64,000 nucleotides of DNA, taken from NCBI RefSeq assembly GCF_014932895.1, contig NZ_JACYOF010000011.1, forward strand, positions 1-64,000. Direction: 5' to 3'. The notes beneath the pieces are model-generated. The model was given only the letters and a program-made list of their open reading frames with translations, had not been told where the DNA came from and did not search any database. Made by a program: the position numbers and the translations under genes. This DNA is from Bacillus thuringiensis. GTDB taxonomy: Bacteria > Bacillota > Bacilli > Bacillales > Bacillaceae_G. The stretch's first letter is position 1. Every line of letters begins with the position of its first letter. Below, one piece after another: positions 1 to 9,984 of the stretch.

Positions 1-1260
1 CACTTCATACTTGTACGCCACTCCGTCTGCATCATATGCTTGGAGCTTTTCAAATGTGTACTTCCATTCCGTTGCCGCTGTTACTTCTTTTGTGTCTACT
101 ACTTTACCGTTTTGTAAAAGATCTACTTTAATCATTTCCGGACGATCTGTTGCGTTATCATCTTTCCATGTCTTCGTTCCTTCTACTTTTGTTTCGCCTA
201 CTTTTGTATTTGTGATGTCAGTACCATTTACTTTGGATTCATATCCTGCTACTGCTTGTTCTTTCACTTCATACTTATATGCCTTACCTTCTGCATCATA
301 TGCTGCTAAATCTTTGAATTCGTATTTCCAGCCTGTTGCTTTGCTTACTTCTTGCGTCGCAATTACTGTACCATTTTGTAAAAGGTCTACTTTAATCATT
401 TCCGGACGATCTTTCGCATTATCGTCTTTCCATGTTTTCGTTCCTTCTACTTTCGTTTCGCCTACTTTTGTATTCGTGATGTCATAACCATTCACTTTTG
501 ATTCATATCCATCTACCGGTTGTTCTTTCACTTCATACTTGTATGCTTTTCCATTTCCATCGAACGCTACTAAATCTTTAAATTCATACTTCCAACCTGT
601 TTCTTTGCTTACTTCTTGTGTCGCAATCACTGTACCGTTTTGTAGTAAGTCTACTTTGATGGCTTTATGCTCTTCCTCTGTGCCACCTTTCCACGTCTTC
701 GTTCCTGCAACTGATGTCTTGCCTACTTTTGTATTCGTGATGTCATAACCATTTACTTTTGATTCATATCCAGCTACCGGTTGTTCTTTCACTTCATACT
801 TATATGCTTTTCCGTCTGCATCGTTTATTGCCAAATCTTTAAATTCATATTTCCAGCCTGTTGCTTCGCTTACTTCTTGCGTCGCAATCACTGTACCGTT
901 TTGTAGTAAGTCTACTTTAATCATCGTTGGACGACCTTGCGCATTTCCGTCCTTCCATGTTTTCGTTCCTTCTACTTTAGTTGTTTGTACCACTTTTGTA
1001 TTTGTAATGTCATAACCATTTACTTCTGTTGTGTATCCATCTATCGGTTGTTCTTTTACTTCATACTTGTATGCTACTCCATTTGCATCATATGCTGCTA
1101 GGTTGTCAAATTTGTACTTCCAACCATCTGCCGCTGTTACTTCTTTCGTGTCTACTACTTTTTCATTTTGTAGTAACTCTACTTTGATTGTACTTGGACG
1201 ATCTTTCTCGTTATCGCCTTTCCACGTCTTCGTCCCTGCAATAGATGTAGTTTTCACCTT
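1..1260 (-). repeat. Tandem CnaB-encoding repeats, period 261-267 bp
   Basis: The segment encoding GTKTWK recurs near 161, 425, 686, 950 and 1217, giving spacings of 264, 261, 264 and 267 bp. Units are highly similar at nucleotide level, with a few codon insertions or losses, as expected for a repeat array that expands and contracts by recombination. The array continues past the left edge. Confidence 0.9.
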
Positions 1261-2514
1261 ATTTGGAATTGGCAACTTAACTCCATTTACAGCATCTGAT
1301 TTAACTTCAAAAATTATTTTTGCTTGAGGATCGAAATCAACATAGTCTGGAGCCGAAACTTCTTTCACATAATATTTACCTGGTTGTAAATTAGGGATTT
1401 CAATTATCCCTTTTTCATCTGTTTTATATACATCTCCAACTTGTTCATTAGGCTCTTTATATAACTTAAACGAAACATTTGGGATTACTTTTTCTTCATC
1501 CCCTTCAATATGCTTCACAATTTTTAGTGTTCCTCTTGGAGTCACGTTACCTTCAGCACCACCGCCAGCTGTCATATTTTCGACTGGATGAGTACCCGAT
1601 TCAGTAACTGGTTCTTCGTTTAAAACTTGGTAATCAATCGTATAATCATTCTTAAAGAAATCCTGCTTCTTCCCGGCTTCCGTTATAGTAGATGTATAAC
1701 CAATCGAAAAGGAGGCAAGACGCGCTTTATCCTTATTAAGCACAACTTTAAATGATTTGTCTCCAGTAAAGGTAATCGTTCCGTAACCTTGCTTTTCAAG
1801 CTCTTGTAGCGTTAAAGATCGACGACCTATATGATCATCTACAATTATATAGAAACTATCCTTATTAAGTGTTTGACCTTCCTGTAAATTATCAGTCACA
1901 ACAATATCACGACTTAACTCTTCTTTAGCCAAGTTTATATTCAAGAACCAACGTACTTCATCGCTCTTACCTGAGTTCATATCACCAGTTTTATAAAAAA
2001 ATGGTGGCTTTCCAGGATCTGTACCCCCTCCACCGCTTGGGCCGGTAATTGTTACAGATTGCTTATCTACATTTGTACCGAAATTGGTTTCAATCTCTTT
2101 CTTTTCATCCGTTCCTACATTAGCAGCTTCCACAAAAAAGTTTAAATACCCTTTAATATTTTGATGTGTACTCACTTTATCATTAAATGTACATACCACA
2201 GTACCTGCAGTGACTTTACAAGTACCATAATCATCTAATAGAAACTCTGTATTTAATCCTTTTAATTCTGGAGGCAGTGTTAATGTCAGTGTGTCTCCAG
2301 GCTTCAGCTTAAGGCTATCTTTTTCACTGAAGTTTATAGTTACTTTAGTCCGTTGTCCGATAGAGAGATCTGTTTTATCAATCTTAAAACTATCCACAAG
2401 TCCTAATGTATTTAATTCTTGTGCATTTGCTACTATAGGTAAAAGACTCTGACCTATAGTAAACATGAAAATCATTATAATCGAAAAAATTGAAGTAATT
2501 CTTTTTAAATGCAT
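1..2514 (-). CDS. Collagen-adhesin-like surface protein with CnaB repeats (3' end beyond window)
   Basis: An open frame of 838 codons runs from an ATG at 2514 off the window edge, so the C-terminus and any LPXTG sorting signal are not seen. Residues 1-34 form a signal peptide ending ANA-QE. About 36-155 and 165-315, split by a Gly-rich linker (GPSGGGGTDPG), look like the paired Ig-like adhesin domains of Cna-type proteins. About 322-427 is a SpaA/prealbumin-like domain (GTLKIVKHIE...YYVKEVSAPDY). From about 428 come at least five CnaB domains of 87-89 residues, each with GTKTWK near its start, YKYEVKEQ, and GYDITNTKV at its end. In CnaB domains Lys-Asn isopeptide bonds stabilise such stalks. 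Likely a wall-anchored adhesin; the collagen ligand is inferred from family only. No neighbour gene suggests an operon. Confidence 0.9.
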   Translation of the reverse strand, partial: MHLKRITSIFSIIMIFMFTIGQSLLPIVANAQELNTLGLVDSFKIDKTDLSIGQRTKVTINFSEKDSLKLKPGDTLTLTLPPELKGLNTEFLLDDYGTCKVTAGTVVCTFNDKVSTHQNIKGYLNFFVEAANVGTDEKKEIETNFGTNVDKQSVTITGPSGGGGTDPGKPPFFYKTGDMNSGKSDEVRWFLNINLAKEELSRDIVVTDNLQEGQTLNKDSFYIIVDDHIGRRSLTLQELEKQGYGTITFTGDKSFKVVLNKDKARLASFSIGYTSTITEAGKKQDFFKNDYTIDYQVLNEEPVTESGTHPVENMTAGGGAEGNVTPRGTLKIVKHIEGDEEKVIPNVSFKLYKEPNEQVGDVYKTDEKGIIEIPNLQPGKYYVKEVSAPDYVDFDPQAKIIFEVKSDAVNGVKLPIPNKVKTTSIAGTKTWKGDNEKDRPSTIKVELLQNEKVVDTKEVTAADGWKYKFDNLAAYDANGVAYKYEVKEQPIDGYTTEVNGYDITNTKVVQTTKVEGTKTWKDGNAQGRPTMIKVDLLQNGTVIATQEVSEATGWKYEFKDLAINDADGKAYKYEVKEQPVAGYESKVNGYDITNTKVGKTSVAGTKTWKGGTEEEHKAIKVDLLQNGTVIATQEVSKETGWKYEFKDLVAFDGNGKAYKYEVKEQPVDGYESKVNGYDITNTKVGETKVEGTKTWKDDNAKDRPEMIKVDLLQNGTVIATQEVSKATGWKYEFKDLAAYDAEGKAYKYEVKEQAVAGYESKVNGTDITNTKVGETKVEGTKTWKDDNATDRPEMIKVDLLQNGKVVDTKEVTAATEWKYTFEKLQAYDADGVAYKYEV

Positions 2515-3055
2515 ATTTTATGCTACGCCTCCCTATAAAATTAAATCTAAATACATTTTAGAAAAACGTAATATGACAAAGATTCTATTATTCAATGTCA
2601 TTAAGCTATTTTACTAAAATATGTTTGATAGCTATTATCATCTTTTTCTCTTTTTTCAACCCTTCTATTATTTAGGAAATTGAAGTTCGACTCTTATATA
2701 GATTCATCTAGTTTCTCCGACATTTTATTTCTGGCCTATGCCATTTAACAAAAACAGGTACAGGACAAATTTTGATAAAGAAATTCAAATTATAAATACA
2801 CATGAACCGATCATAGGATAACTTCAAAGTCAGAGGAAGACAATTCGAAAAGCACTCACGATAAAACTCATGACAGTCATTCTTCTTATTATGCTGTAGA
2901 GTTTCCGAAATTTCTTCACACCCAACGCAAACGCTTGCTCTATAAATACAAAAATTTCATTGCCGGCAGGTATGGAAGAGTTACTTCACCAAACTTCCTT
3001 ACTTATCCCCCTAAAGAATAGTAAGAAGTAACGCGTATAATCTAACCTGGCACAC
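2515..3055. other. Gene-free stretch upstream of the adhesin
   Basis: No frame here has an RBS plus a convincing protein. The first part must contain the adhesin promoter (transcribed leftwards), but no clear -35/-10 pair stands out. Codon pattern is not maintained in any frame. Confidence 0.5.
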
Positions 3056-3490
3056 AAGCCAAAGAAGTTTACGGCCATGAAATGTGCTAGGATACTCATA
3101 TTCTAAAGGATGTCATTGAGGATATGTTTTCTATTACTATGAGCTGTAGTGAAATTGACCATATGTTAAAACGGTTTGTGTTTCATTAAATAACCGACCT
3201 ACACACTGAAACAAGTAGAACAAGAAGCGTTCCACCGCCTGCATTATATAATTAAAAACACTCTGGATGAAGTATTGCATGCCTATGCAAGATGAAAGTC
3301 ATATTCTCCAAATTTGAATACAGTGGACCGAATTTGGGGGTAACTAAAAAAGTATGATCGTCAACTGATTTCATGTAAATCGTATATAAATACGAAATTC
3401 AGCCTTTTCATTTTTGGAGTATATAAATGGGTGTCAAGAAAAAACACTTTGCCTAATGGGTTCCATGGCTATGTCGAAGAATTAAAATGA
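3056..3490 (+). pseudogene. Remnant of an IS630-type transposase
   Basis: Fragments of an IS630 DDE transposase are readable in order. The frame of 3091 gives an HTH-like piece (DVIEDMFSITMSCSEIDHMLKR), after an in-frame TAG. One base later in phase, from 3194, comes PTYTLKQVEQEAFHRL, the conserved linker of the family. In the same frame from 3299 comes SYSPNLNTVDRIWG, the C-terminal DDE block, running to a stop at 3488-3490. The central catalytic segment is missing, there are stops after HAYAR and after IWG, and the catalytic Glu of the NxIExxW motif is Asp. Terminal inverted repeats were not found. The element is dead; family call rests on motif recognition. Confidence 0.6.
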
Positions 3491-3646
3491 GCTTATATAT
3501 GATGATAATATCAAAACCGAGAGATTTATATCCTTTCATTATTTTTTATCAAATCATGAAAACTTTAATTGTACTATATGTACTATTTTAAACATACCAC
3601 CCCTAGTTTCTTGACTAAGTTGGAAGTTTTCAGGATTCATTACTAA

Positions 3647-3775
3647 TTGATCAGATACTTGATTAGATGCATTGTTATTTTAGTACTTGGCATAGCTGTA
3701 ACAATGCTTTTTACAACAATCACACCATTTCCTAGTAATATTCCACCGATTAATAATACATATATGGATTTTTGA
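3647..3775 (+). other. 42-codon hydrophobic frame, possible gene remnant
   Basis: A TTG-started frame encodes LIRYLIRCIVILVLGIAVTM followed by a short polar tail ending NNTYMDF. It has one plausible membrane helix, but no Shine-Dalgarno sequence precedes it. It may be the N-terminal scrap of a membrane or secreted protein, or chance. The rest of 3491-3908 shows nothing else. Confidence 0.2.
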
Positions 3776-3908
3776 TAATTTCCCCCCGACAGTCTATTAT
3801 TCTAGAATCGTTCCTAAAAATCAATAGTTAATTGGTATTTTACTATTTTCACTTCATCACCATAAGCATATATTTGTCACATGTATTTATATTAAAAAAT
3901 TGGCATAG

Positions 3909-3937
3909 AAAAAGAGATGGCTTTGCCATCTCTTTTT
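3909..3937. terminator. Bidirectional terminator-like hairpin
   Basis: AAAAGAGATGGC pairs with GCCATCTCTTTT around a 3-nt loop, flanked by A and T runs. Confidence 0.6.
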
Positions 3938-3993
3938 CTGTTTCAACTTCCTATTATCAAGCCATACGACTTTTCGTTGGTCTTCTTTCTTTG

Positions 3994-4030
3994 ACATCTA
4001 ATCAGTCTATAGACTGATTAGATGTTTTTA
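3994..4030. terminator. Palindromic hairpin downstream of argS
   Basis: ACATCTAATCAGTCT pairs with AGACTGATTAGATGT around a 2-base centre, followed by T's on the + strand. It lies just past the argS stop and could end argS transcription. Confidence 0.45.
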
Positions 4031-4081
4031 TGTCAACTTGTATATCACTTCTAAACAAAAATAAGCATCTTTTTTTGCCTA

Positions 4082-5752
4082 TTACATTTTTTCTGGTGCA
4101 GATACTCCTACGATTGCTAGTGCATTTTGAAGTGTAGTGCGTACTGCTTTCATTAATTCGTAACGAGCTTTACTTAGTTCTAAGTTATCTTGGTTTAATA
4201 CTTTTTCTGCATTGTAGAAGCTGTGTAATGTTGCTGCTAATTCAAATGCATAGTTTGTAATACGGTGTGGCAGACGTTTTTGCGCTGCATCCGCAACTAC
4301 AGCTGGGAATTCACCAAGTTTTTTCAGTAACTCCACTTCTTTTTCAGAAGTAACAAGTTTGTAATTCACGTCTCCGCCTGTAGCTAATCCTAACTCTTCA
4401 CCTTGACGAAGGATACTGCATACGCGAGCGTGAGCATATTGTGCATAGTATACTGGGTTTTCATTAGATTTTGATACAGCTAAGTCCATATCGAAGTCTA
4501 AATGAGAATCGCCGCTACGCATTGCGAAGAAGTAACGCATTGCGTCCACGCCTACTTCTTCCATAAGCTCACGAAGTGTAACTGCTTTACCCGTACGCTT
4601 ACTCATTTTCATTTTCTCACCATTTTGGTACAGTTGTACCATTTGGATGATTTCTACTTCAAGCGTTTCTTTATCGTAACCAAGCGCTTGAATAGCAGCT
4701 TTCATACGAGGAATGTAACCGTGGTGATCAGCACCCCAAATGTTGATTAATTTATCGAAACCACGCTCTAATTTATCACGGTGGTAAGCGATATCTGGCG
4801 TTAAGTATGTGTAAGAACCGTCGTTTTTAATTAATACACGGTTTTTGTCGTCACCGTAAGTCATTGAACGGAACCAAGTTGCTCCGTCTTCTTCAAAGAT
4901 TTCTTCACGCTCTTTTAATACAGCAAGAGCTTGATCAATTTTTCCGTTTTTGTATAATGATGTTTCTGAGAACCATACATCAAATTTAACACGGAAGCTT
5001 TCTAAGTCTTTTTGAAGTTTTGCTAACTCATATTTCAAACCGTACTCACGGTAGAATTCATAGCTTTCTTCTGCATCAGCTTTTGCGTAACGATCGCCAA
5101 ATTCTTCTGCTAAACGTTTACCGATTCCAATGATGTCCGCACCATGGTAACCGTCTTCTGGCATTTCCTTCTCTAAGCCTAAAGCTTGCATGTAACGAGC
5201 TTCAACAGAAAGAGCTAAGTTATGGATTTGGTTACCAGCATCATTAATGTAGTACTCACGAGATACATCGTATCCTGCTTTTGCTAATACGTTACATAAA
5301 GTGTCACCTACTGCCGCACCACGTGCATGTCCTAAGTGAAGGTCACCTGTTGGATTCGCAGATACGAACTCAACTTGTACTTTTTCACCTTTACCAGTAT
5401 TCGTTTCACCGTAAGCCTCACCAGCGTTAACGATTGTTGGGATTAAGTCTGTTAAATAGCTATTATCCATGTAGAAGTTAATGAAACCAGGACCAGCGAT
5501 TTCGATTTTTTCGATAGAAGCTTTTGCTTTATCGAAGTTTGCAACTAATTCTTCTGCAATCATACGAGGTGCTTTTTTCGCAACGCGTGCAAGCTGCATT
5601 GCCATATTTGTAGAGAAGTCACCATTTGTTTTATCTTTTGGAGATTCTAATACAACGTTTGGAATTTGTTCTTCTGTCGCTAGTTCTGCTTTTAATACAG
5701 CAGCTTGAATTTCTTCTTTAATCAATCCTTTTACTTGTTCTAAAGAATTCAT
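4082..5752 (-). CDS. argS: Arginyl-tRNA synthetase
   Basis: Cytosolic class I synthetase that charges tRNA-Arg with arginine. The 556-residue length is typical. It shows the N-terminal Add1 domain (about 1-90), the HIGH-type motif in [15 protein letters not shown] (about 133-147), the KMSKS-type motif [10 protein letters not shown] near 388, and a C-terminal DALR anticodon-binding domain ending the protein. The ATG at 5752 overlaps the TAA of the upstream DUF1934 gene by one base (TAATG), so the two are translationally coupled, as in B. subtilis ywiB-argS. No T-box leader was seen upstream of the pair. Confidence 0.98.
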   Translation of the reverse strand: MNSLEQVKGLIKEEIQAAVLKAELATEEQIPNVVLESPKDKTNGDFSTNMAMQLARVAKKAPRMIAEELVANFDKAKASIEKIEIAGPGFINFYMDNSYLTDLIPTIVNAGEAYGETNTGKGEKVQVEFVSANPTGDLHLGHARGAAVGDTLCNVLAKAGYDVSREYYINDAGNQIHNLALSVEARYMQALGLEKEMPEDGYHGADIIGIGKRLAEEFGDRYAKADAEESYEFYREYGLKYELAKLQKDLESFRVKFDVWFSETSLYKNGKIDQALAVLKEREEIFEEDGATWFRSMTYGDDKNRVLIKNDGSYTYLTPDIAYHRDKLERGFDKLINIWGADHHGYIPRMKAAIQALGYDKETLEVEIIQMVQLYQNGEKMKMSKRTGKAVTLRELMEEVGVDAMRYFFAMRSGDSHLDFDMDLAVSKSNENPVYYAQYAHARVCSILRQGEELGLATGGDVNYKLVTSEKEVELLKKLGEFPAVVADAAQKRLPHRITNYAFELAATLHSFYNAEKVLNQDNLELSKARYELMKAVRTTLQNALAIVGVSAPEKM

Positions 5753-6189
5753 TATTTTGCCTCCTTCAAATTAATCGTAATTGTATATCTGCCAGCTTCT
5801 TGTTCACTTAGAAGCAATGCGTACGTTAAGAAGAGTTGTCCTTTTTTCTTTTCATCCGACCATTTAAAAAGAACGTTATCAGTCTTTGTTTGCAATGCAA
5901 ACGTACCAAGTTCACTCGTATACGTACCTGTTGTCCATTCGCCTTTCACATGCGTTTGACGCATCGAAACAGCACCTGAACGCATAATGAGAACTTGTTC
6001 ATCTTGAATTTTAATAATTGTCTTCACTTCGCCCTGTTCGTTCGGCTCTTGGAATGTTACGTATGTACCTTGACCTTTTACATAGTATTGACCATTTGCT
6101 TCAAAAGCAACGGTTTCCTTACGCGCCCCTTCACGGATTTCTGTTACGAAATGAACGTGCACCGGCAAGCCTGCAAGTTGTTTCTCCAC
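5752..6189 (-). CDS. ywiB: DUF1934 (YwiB-family) beta-barrel protein
   Basis: A small cytosolic protein of unknown function in the DUF1934/YwiB family (calycin-like beta-barrel), about 145 residues here. It reads [21 protein letters not shown] with many short beta-prone segments. A GTG start at 6189 is chosen because a GAAAGGTG Shine-Dalgarno lies about 7 nt upstream; an in-frame TTG at 6207 would place that site inside the gene. It is the first gene of the pair with argS, which suggests a housekeeping role, but none is established. Confidence 0.85.
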   Translation of the reverse strand: MEKQLAGLPVHVHFVTEIREGARKETVAFEANGQYYVKGQGTYVTFQEPNEQGEVKTIIKIQDEQVLIMRSGAVSMRQTHVKGEWTTGTYTSELGTFALQTKTDNVLFKWSDEKKKGQLFLTYALLLSEQEAGRYTITINLKEAK

Positions 6190-6391
6190 GTCTTGCACAC
6201 CTTTCAAATGTTATAGATATTAAATATTACTTATAATAAATCACTTTTCCTATCATATCAAAAAAAGCCTCTATCTGTCTGCTGAAAAATTAGGAAAACC
6301 CTATTTCCAAAAATAATTCACTTTCACTTTATTTCATATGATAAAATATTTTTAAAATCCAAATATTCTATTAATTATAGAGGTGAACCTA

Positions 6392-7378
6392 GTGCTACCA
6401 ACAAAATTAAAAAAGGGTGATGAAATAAGGGTGATTTCACCATCCTGTAGTTTAAGTATTGTTTCAAATGAAAATAGAAAACTTGCTATAAAAAGATTAA
6501 CTGACATGGGCTTTCAAGTTACATTCTCAAAACACGCTGAAGAGATAGATCGCTTTGCTTCTTCTTCTATTTCTTCACGTGTCCAAGACCTTCACGAGGC
6601 ATTTAAAGATCCTAATGTGAAGGGTATTTTGACAACACTTGGCGGATATAATTCTAATGGTTTACTGAAACATCTCGATTATGATTTAATTCGTGCAAAC
6701 CCGAAATTTTTCTGTGGCTACTCTGATATTACCGCTCTAAATAACGCAATTTATACAAAAACAGGACTCATCACATACTCAGGGCCCCACTTCTCTTCAT
6801 TTGGAATGGAAAAAGGACTCGATTACACAGCCGATTACTTTTTAAAATGTTTAACTTCTAATAATTCTATTGAAATCATACCCTCTGAAACGTGGAGCGA
6901 TGATTCTTGGTATATAGATCAGGAAAATCGAGAATTTATTAAAAATGAAGGATATGTTTCGATTCAAGAAGGAGAAGCTACAGGGGATATTATCGGCGGA
7001 AATATGAGCACTTTAAATTTACTTCAAGGTACACCATATATGCCAAATTTACGAAATAAAATTTTATTTCTTGAAGAAGATAGTTTAACGGGAAAGGCTA
7101 CACTTAAAACTTTCGATCGATATTTACATTCTCTTATGCAGCAGCAAGATTTTGAATACGTAAAGGGCATCGTTATAGGAAAGATGCAAAAAGGAGCAGA
7201 ATGTATGATAGAAGACATTCAAGAAATGGTTGCTTCAAATTCTGCACTTGCACATATCCCTATCATTGCAAATGCAAGTTTTGGACATACAACTCCAATC
7301 TTTACTTTCCCAATTGGCGGACGTGCAAAAATCATTTCTAATAAAGAGAATTCAGCTATCACCATTTTAACGCACTAA
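6392..7378 (+). CDS. LD-carboxypeptidase / MccF-like serine peptidase (S66)
   Basis: S66 peptidases cleave L,D bonds in murein tetrapeptides or, in the MccF branch, the acyl-sulfamate link of microcin C-type toxins. The nucleophile Ser sits in FFCGYSDITAL, the Glu/His parts of the triad fall in GGNMSTLNLLQGT...FLEED and ASFGHTTPIFTFPIGG. No signal peptide is present, which fits a cytosolic MccF/LdcA role. Start is the GTG at 6392, 7 nt after GAGG; a GTG at 6383 overlaps that RBS. Monocistronic, ended by the hairpin at 7379. Whether substrate is murein peptide or a microcin-like toxin cannot be told. Confidence 0.88.
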   Translation: MLPTKLKKGDEIRVISPSCSLSIVSNENRKLAIKRLTDMGFQVTFSKHAEEIDRFASSSISSRVQDLHEAFKDPNVKGILTTLGGYNSNGLLKHLDYDLIRANPKFFCGYSDITALNNAIYTKTGLITYSGPHFSSFGMEKGLDYTADYFLKCLTSNNSIEIIPSETWSDDSWYIDQENREFIKNEGYVSIQEGEATGDIIGGNMSTLNLLQGTPYMPNLRNKILFLEEDSLTGKATLKTFDRYLHSLMQQQDFEYVKGIVIGKMQKGAECMIEDIQEMVASNSALAHIPIIANASFGHTTPIFTFPIGGRAKIISNKENSAITILTH

Positions 7379-7406
7379 AAAAGGAGCGAACGATTCGCTC
7401 CTTTTA
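7379..7406. terminator. Bidirectional terminator
   Basis: AAGGAGCGAA-CGA-TTCGCTCCTT stem with flanking A and T runs between two convergent genes. Confidence 0.8.
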
Positions 7407-7766
7407 TGGTTTTTCTATTTTTTGCAACGCTTTTTGCGGGATTGATTCTTTCGGGATTTCAGCCCATCCTTTTCCTTGCATACCTTTTGCATAAATTTTT
7501 ATAAAAGCACCCGTATGTAATTCACGGTTCACCATTCTTTTAATAACTTGTAGCTTTCCGTCTTCTGTATACCCTTTAAACGTATACAAATATTCATCAT
7601 CTTTTTTTTCGCCTTTATCTATAACAGCATAATAATCTTGTATTTCTTTATTTGAAAAGAAGTTGTCTACAAAAGCATGCACACCTTCTGTTTTTGTGTT
7701 TAAATAATATGCTGTTCCCCCTAAAATGATAGCGAACACAGCTAAAACTTTAATTACCAATTTCAT
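7404..7766 (-). CDS. YxeA-family (DUF1093) small exported protein
   Basis: A 120-residue protein with an N-terminal hydrophobic segment (MKLVIKVLAVFAIILGGTAY) acting as signal peptide or anchor, then a compact domain with YYAVIDKGEKKDDEYLYTFKGYTEDGK typical of YxeA/DUF1093. Function unknown. The ATG at 7766 follows AGGAGG by 7 nt, so an upstream in-frame start is unlikely. Single gene. Confidence 0.85.
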   Translation of the reverse strand: MKLVIKVLAVFAIILGGTAYYLNTKTEGVHAFVDNFFSNKEIQDYYAVIDKGEKKDDEYLYTFKGYTEDGKLQVIKRMVNRELHTGAFIKIYAKGMQGKGWAEIPKESIPQKALQKIEKP

Positions 7767-7999
7767 ACATGCGCCTCCTGTTTGCACTTCTTTCTAACTA
7801 ACCGTATGTCTATACCTGTATTATACGAAAAAAAGCATACTATACTCTATCGAAATGCCTTACACTTTCCTTACATTACTGTAAGAATTTTTTCTTTACA
7901 GCCATTTCCCAATAAAAAATTTTTCCGTTTCATGAACTTTTATATTATTATTGAATGATACAAATTTTTATTACAAAAATCAAAGGAGACAGTTTTCAA

Positions 8000-9037
8000 A
8001 TGGCTATCTTGCAAGGTTTAGCACTATTACTTGTTGTACTTTGTCTATTTACACTTTTCAGTTACCGTGCCCCTTACGGAATGAAAGCAATGGGTGCTTT
8101 AGCTAATGCAGCAATCGCAAGTTTTCTTATTGAAGCATTTCATCGTTATATTGGTGGAGAAATGTTTCATAATGACTTTTTACAATCAGTAGGAGAAGCT
8201 TCTGGTAGTATGAGCGGGGTCGCAGCGGCAATTTTAGTAGCATTAGCAATTGGTGTTTCACCCGTATATGCTGTTTTAATCGGTATCGCTACTAGCGGAT
8301 TCGGTATTTTACCAGGTTTTTTCGCTGGATACGTTTGTGCCTTCGTCGTGAAATTTCTCGAAAAGAAATTACCCGCTGGTGTAGAATTTTTAGCAATCCT
8401 ATTTATCGCTGCACCAATCTCACGTGGAATGGCAATGCTTATGGATCCGCTCGTTAACGCCACACTTGGTAAAATCGGTTCTATGATTTCAGTTGCAACT
8501 ACAGAAAGCCCTATCATTATGGGTATTATGCTTGGTGGATTGATAACGGTTATTTCTACCTCTCCATTAAGTTCTATGGCACTAACTGCCATGCTTGGAT
8601 TAACCGGTTTACCAATGGCAATTGGTAGTCTTGCCGTAGCAGCCTCAGCCCCAATGAACTTTATTTTCTTTAAACGACTAAAAATTTGTTCAAAGAAAGA
8701 TACAATTGCTGTAGCAATCGAGCCTTTAACACAAGCAGATGTTGTCTCAGCAAATCCAATTCCAATTTATATGACAAACTTCGTTGGCGGTGCACTTGCC
8801 GGTATTATTACATCGCTATTCCAGCTCGTTAATAATGCGCCAGGAACAGCATCACCAATTCCAGGACTTCTTGTCTTATTCGGATTTAATGACGTTATAA
8901 AAGTAACGATTGCTGCCGTATTGTGCGGAATCGTTACCACAATTGTCGGATACATCGGATCAATCGTGTTCCGCAAATATCCAATCCGCTCTGCTGATGA
9001 AATCCGCGGAATTACTTCGGAAGAAAAGGTTGCATAA
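8000..9037 (+). CDS. PTS-type sugar transporter, EIIC-like membrane protein
   Basis: A 345-residue polytopic membrane protein with about nine hydrophobic segments, of the PTS_EIIC_2 type (PF13303-like). It carries Gly-rich permease stretches such as GEASGSMSGVAAAI and GLITVISTSPLSSMALTAML. No EIIA or EIIB domain or neighbour is present, so the phosphorylation partner and sugar are unknown. The ATG at 8000 lies 11 nt after AAAGGAG; the upstream in-frame ATG at 7955 has no RBS. Monocistronic with a strong terminator. Confidence 0.82.
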   Translation: MAILQGLALLLVVLCLFTLFSYRAPYGMKAMGALANAAIASFLIEAFHRYIGGEMFHNDFLQSVGEASGSMSGVAAAILVALAIGVSPVYAVLIGIATSGFGILPGFFAGYVCAFVVKFLEKKLPAGVEFLAILFIAAPISRGMAMLMDPLVNATLGKIGSMISVATTESPIIMGIMLGGLITVISTSPLSSMALTAMLGLTGLPMAIGSLAVAASAPMNFIFFKRLKICSKKDTIAVAIEPLTQADVVSANPIPIYMTNFVGGALAGIITSLFQLVNNAPGTASPIPGLLVLFGFNDVIKVTIAAVLCGIVTTIVGYIGSIVFRKYPIRSADEIRGITSEEKVA

Positions 9038-9045
9038 GAAAAAGA

Positions 9046-9080
9046 GCCTCCTAGTAACCTAGGAGGCCTCACTTTTATTT
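9046..9080. terminator. Bidirectional terminator
   Basis: GCCTCCTAG-TAAC-CTAGGAGGC stem followed by a T-rich tract, between the convergent IIC gene and speB. Confidence 0.8.
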
Positions 9081-9947
9081 CACCCAACCGAGCAGCATTT
9101 CCCGCACGAATTTGCTTGCTGCGACTGGAGTTTGATCACTATGGTCGTAGACCGGAGCTACTTCTACTAAGTCTGCTCCAACTACATTTATATTTGAATT
9201 TGCAATTGCTACGATGGAATCTAATAGTTCTTTAGATGTGATACCCCCTGCTTCTAACGTTCCTGTTCCTGGAGCGTGAGCTGGGTCTAATACGTCAATG
9301 TCAATTGTGACATAGACTGGGCGTCCTGCAAGTTTCGGTAACACTTCTTTTAACGGTTCTAATACGTCAAATTTATATAAGTTCATACCTACTTCTTTTG
9401 CCCATTCGAATTCTTCCTTCATTCCAGAACGAATACCGAAAGAATATACGTTTTCCGGACCAATTAAATCACACACTTTACGAATTGGTGTAGAGTGGGA
9501 TAAAGGCTCCCCTTCATACGATTCACGTAAATCAGTATGAGCATCCATATGGATGATTGCTAAATCCGGATATTTTTTTGCCATTGCCTTAAAAATTGGC
9601 CAAGACACTAAGTGCTCACCGCCGAGACCTAGTGGAAACTTATCGGCATCTAAAAGTTTTGATACATACTCTTCAATCATGTCTAAGCTACGTTGCGCAT
9701 TCCCGAATGGTAATGGGATATCACCCGCATCAAAATATTTTACTTCTTCTAGTTCACGATCTAAATACGGACTATATTCTTCAAGACCGATTGATACTTC
9801 ACGAATACGTGCAGGGCCAAAACGAGATCCTGGACGGTAACTTACTGTCCAATCCATAGGCATCCCATAAATAACTACCTTTGACTCTTCAAAACTTGGA
9901 TGACTTTTAATAAATACTTTACCTGAATAAGCTTCATCAAAACGCAT
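9075..9947 (-). CDS. speB: Agmatinase
   Basis: Ureohydrolase-family enzyme that hydrolyses agmatine to putrescine and urea with a binuclear Mn centre. The 290 residues carry the metal-ligand motifs GGEHLV (around 109), MDAHTD (around 134) and DIDVLDPAHAPGTGT (around 216). AAGGAGG precedes the ATG. It lies downstream of speE on the same strand, so putrescine made here feeds spermidine synthase, as in B. subtilis speE-speB. A 219-bp hairpin-rich spacer separates the two genes. Confidence 0.96.
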   Translation of the reverse strand: MRFDEAYSGKVFIKSHPSFEESKVVIYGMPMDWTVSYRPGSRFGPARIREVSIGLEEYSPYLDRELEEVKYFDAGDIPLPFGNAQRSLDMIEEYVSKLLDADKFPLGLGGEHLVSWPIFKAMAKKYPDLAIIHMDAHTDLRESYEGEPLSHSTPIRKVCDLIGPENVYSFGIRSGMKEEFEWAKEVGMNLYKFDVLEPLKEVLPKLAGRPVYVTIDIDVLDPAHAPGTGTLEAGGITSKELLDSIVAIANSNINVVGADLVEVAPVYDHSDQTPVAASKFVREMLLGWVK

Positions 9948-9984
9948 ATTCTTTTCCTCCTTATGTGGAACTTAAGGTATCCCA

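Noticed and set aside
1-1260. CRISPR-like periodicity
   Set aside because: The 264-bp period is a coding protein-domain repeat with no spacer-repeat structure.
11-1327. Three + strand open frames of 69-158 codons
   Set aside because: They repeat with the CnaB array and lie antisense to the adhesin; no RBS and Ser/Phe-rich shadow composition.
3832-4017. 61-codon + strand frame
   Set aside because: Runs across two terminator hairpins and has no RBS.
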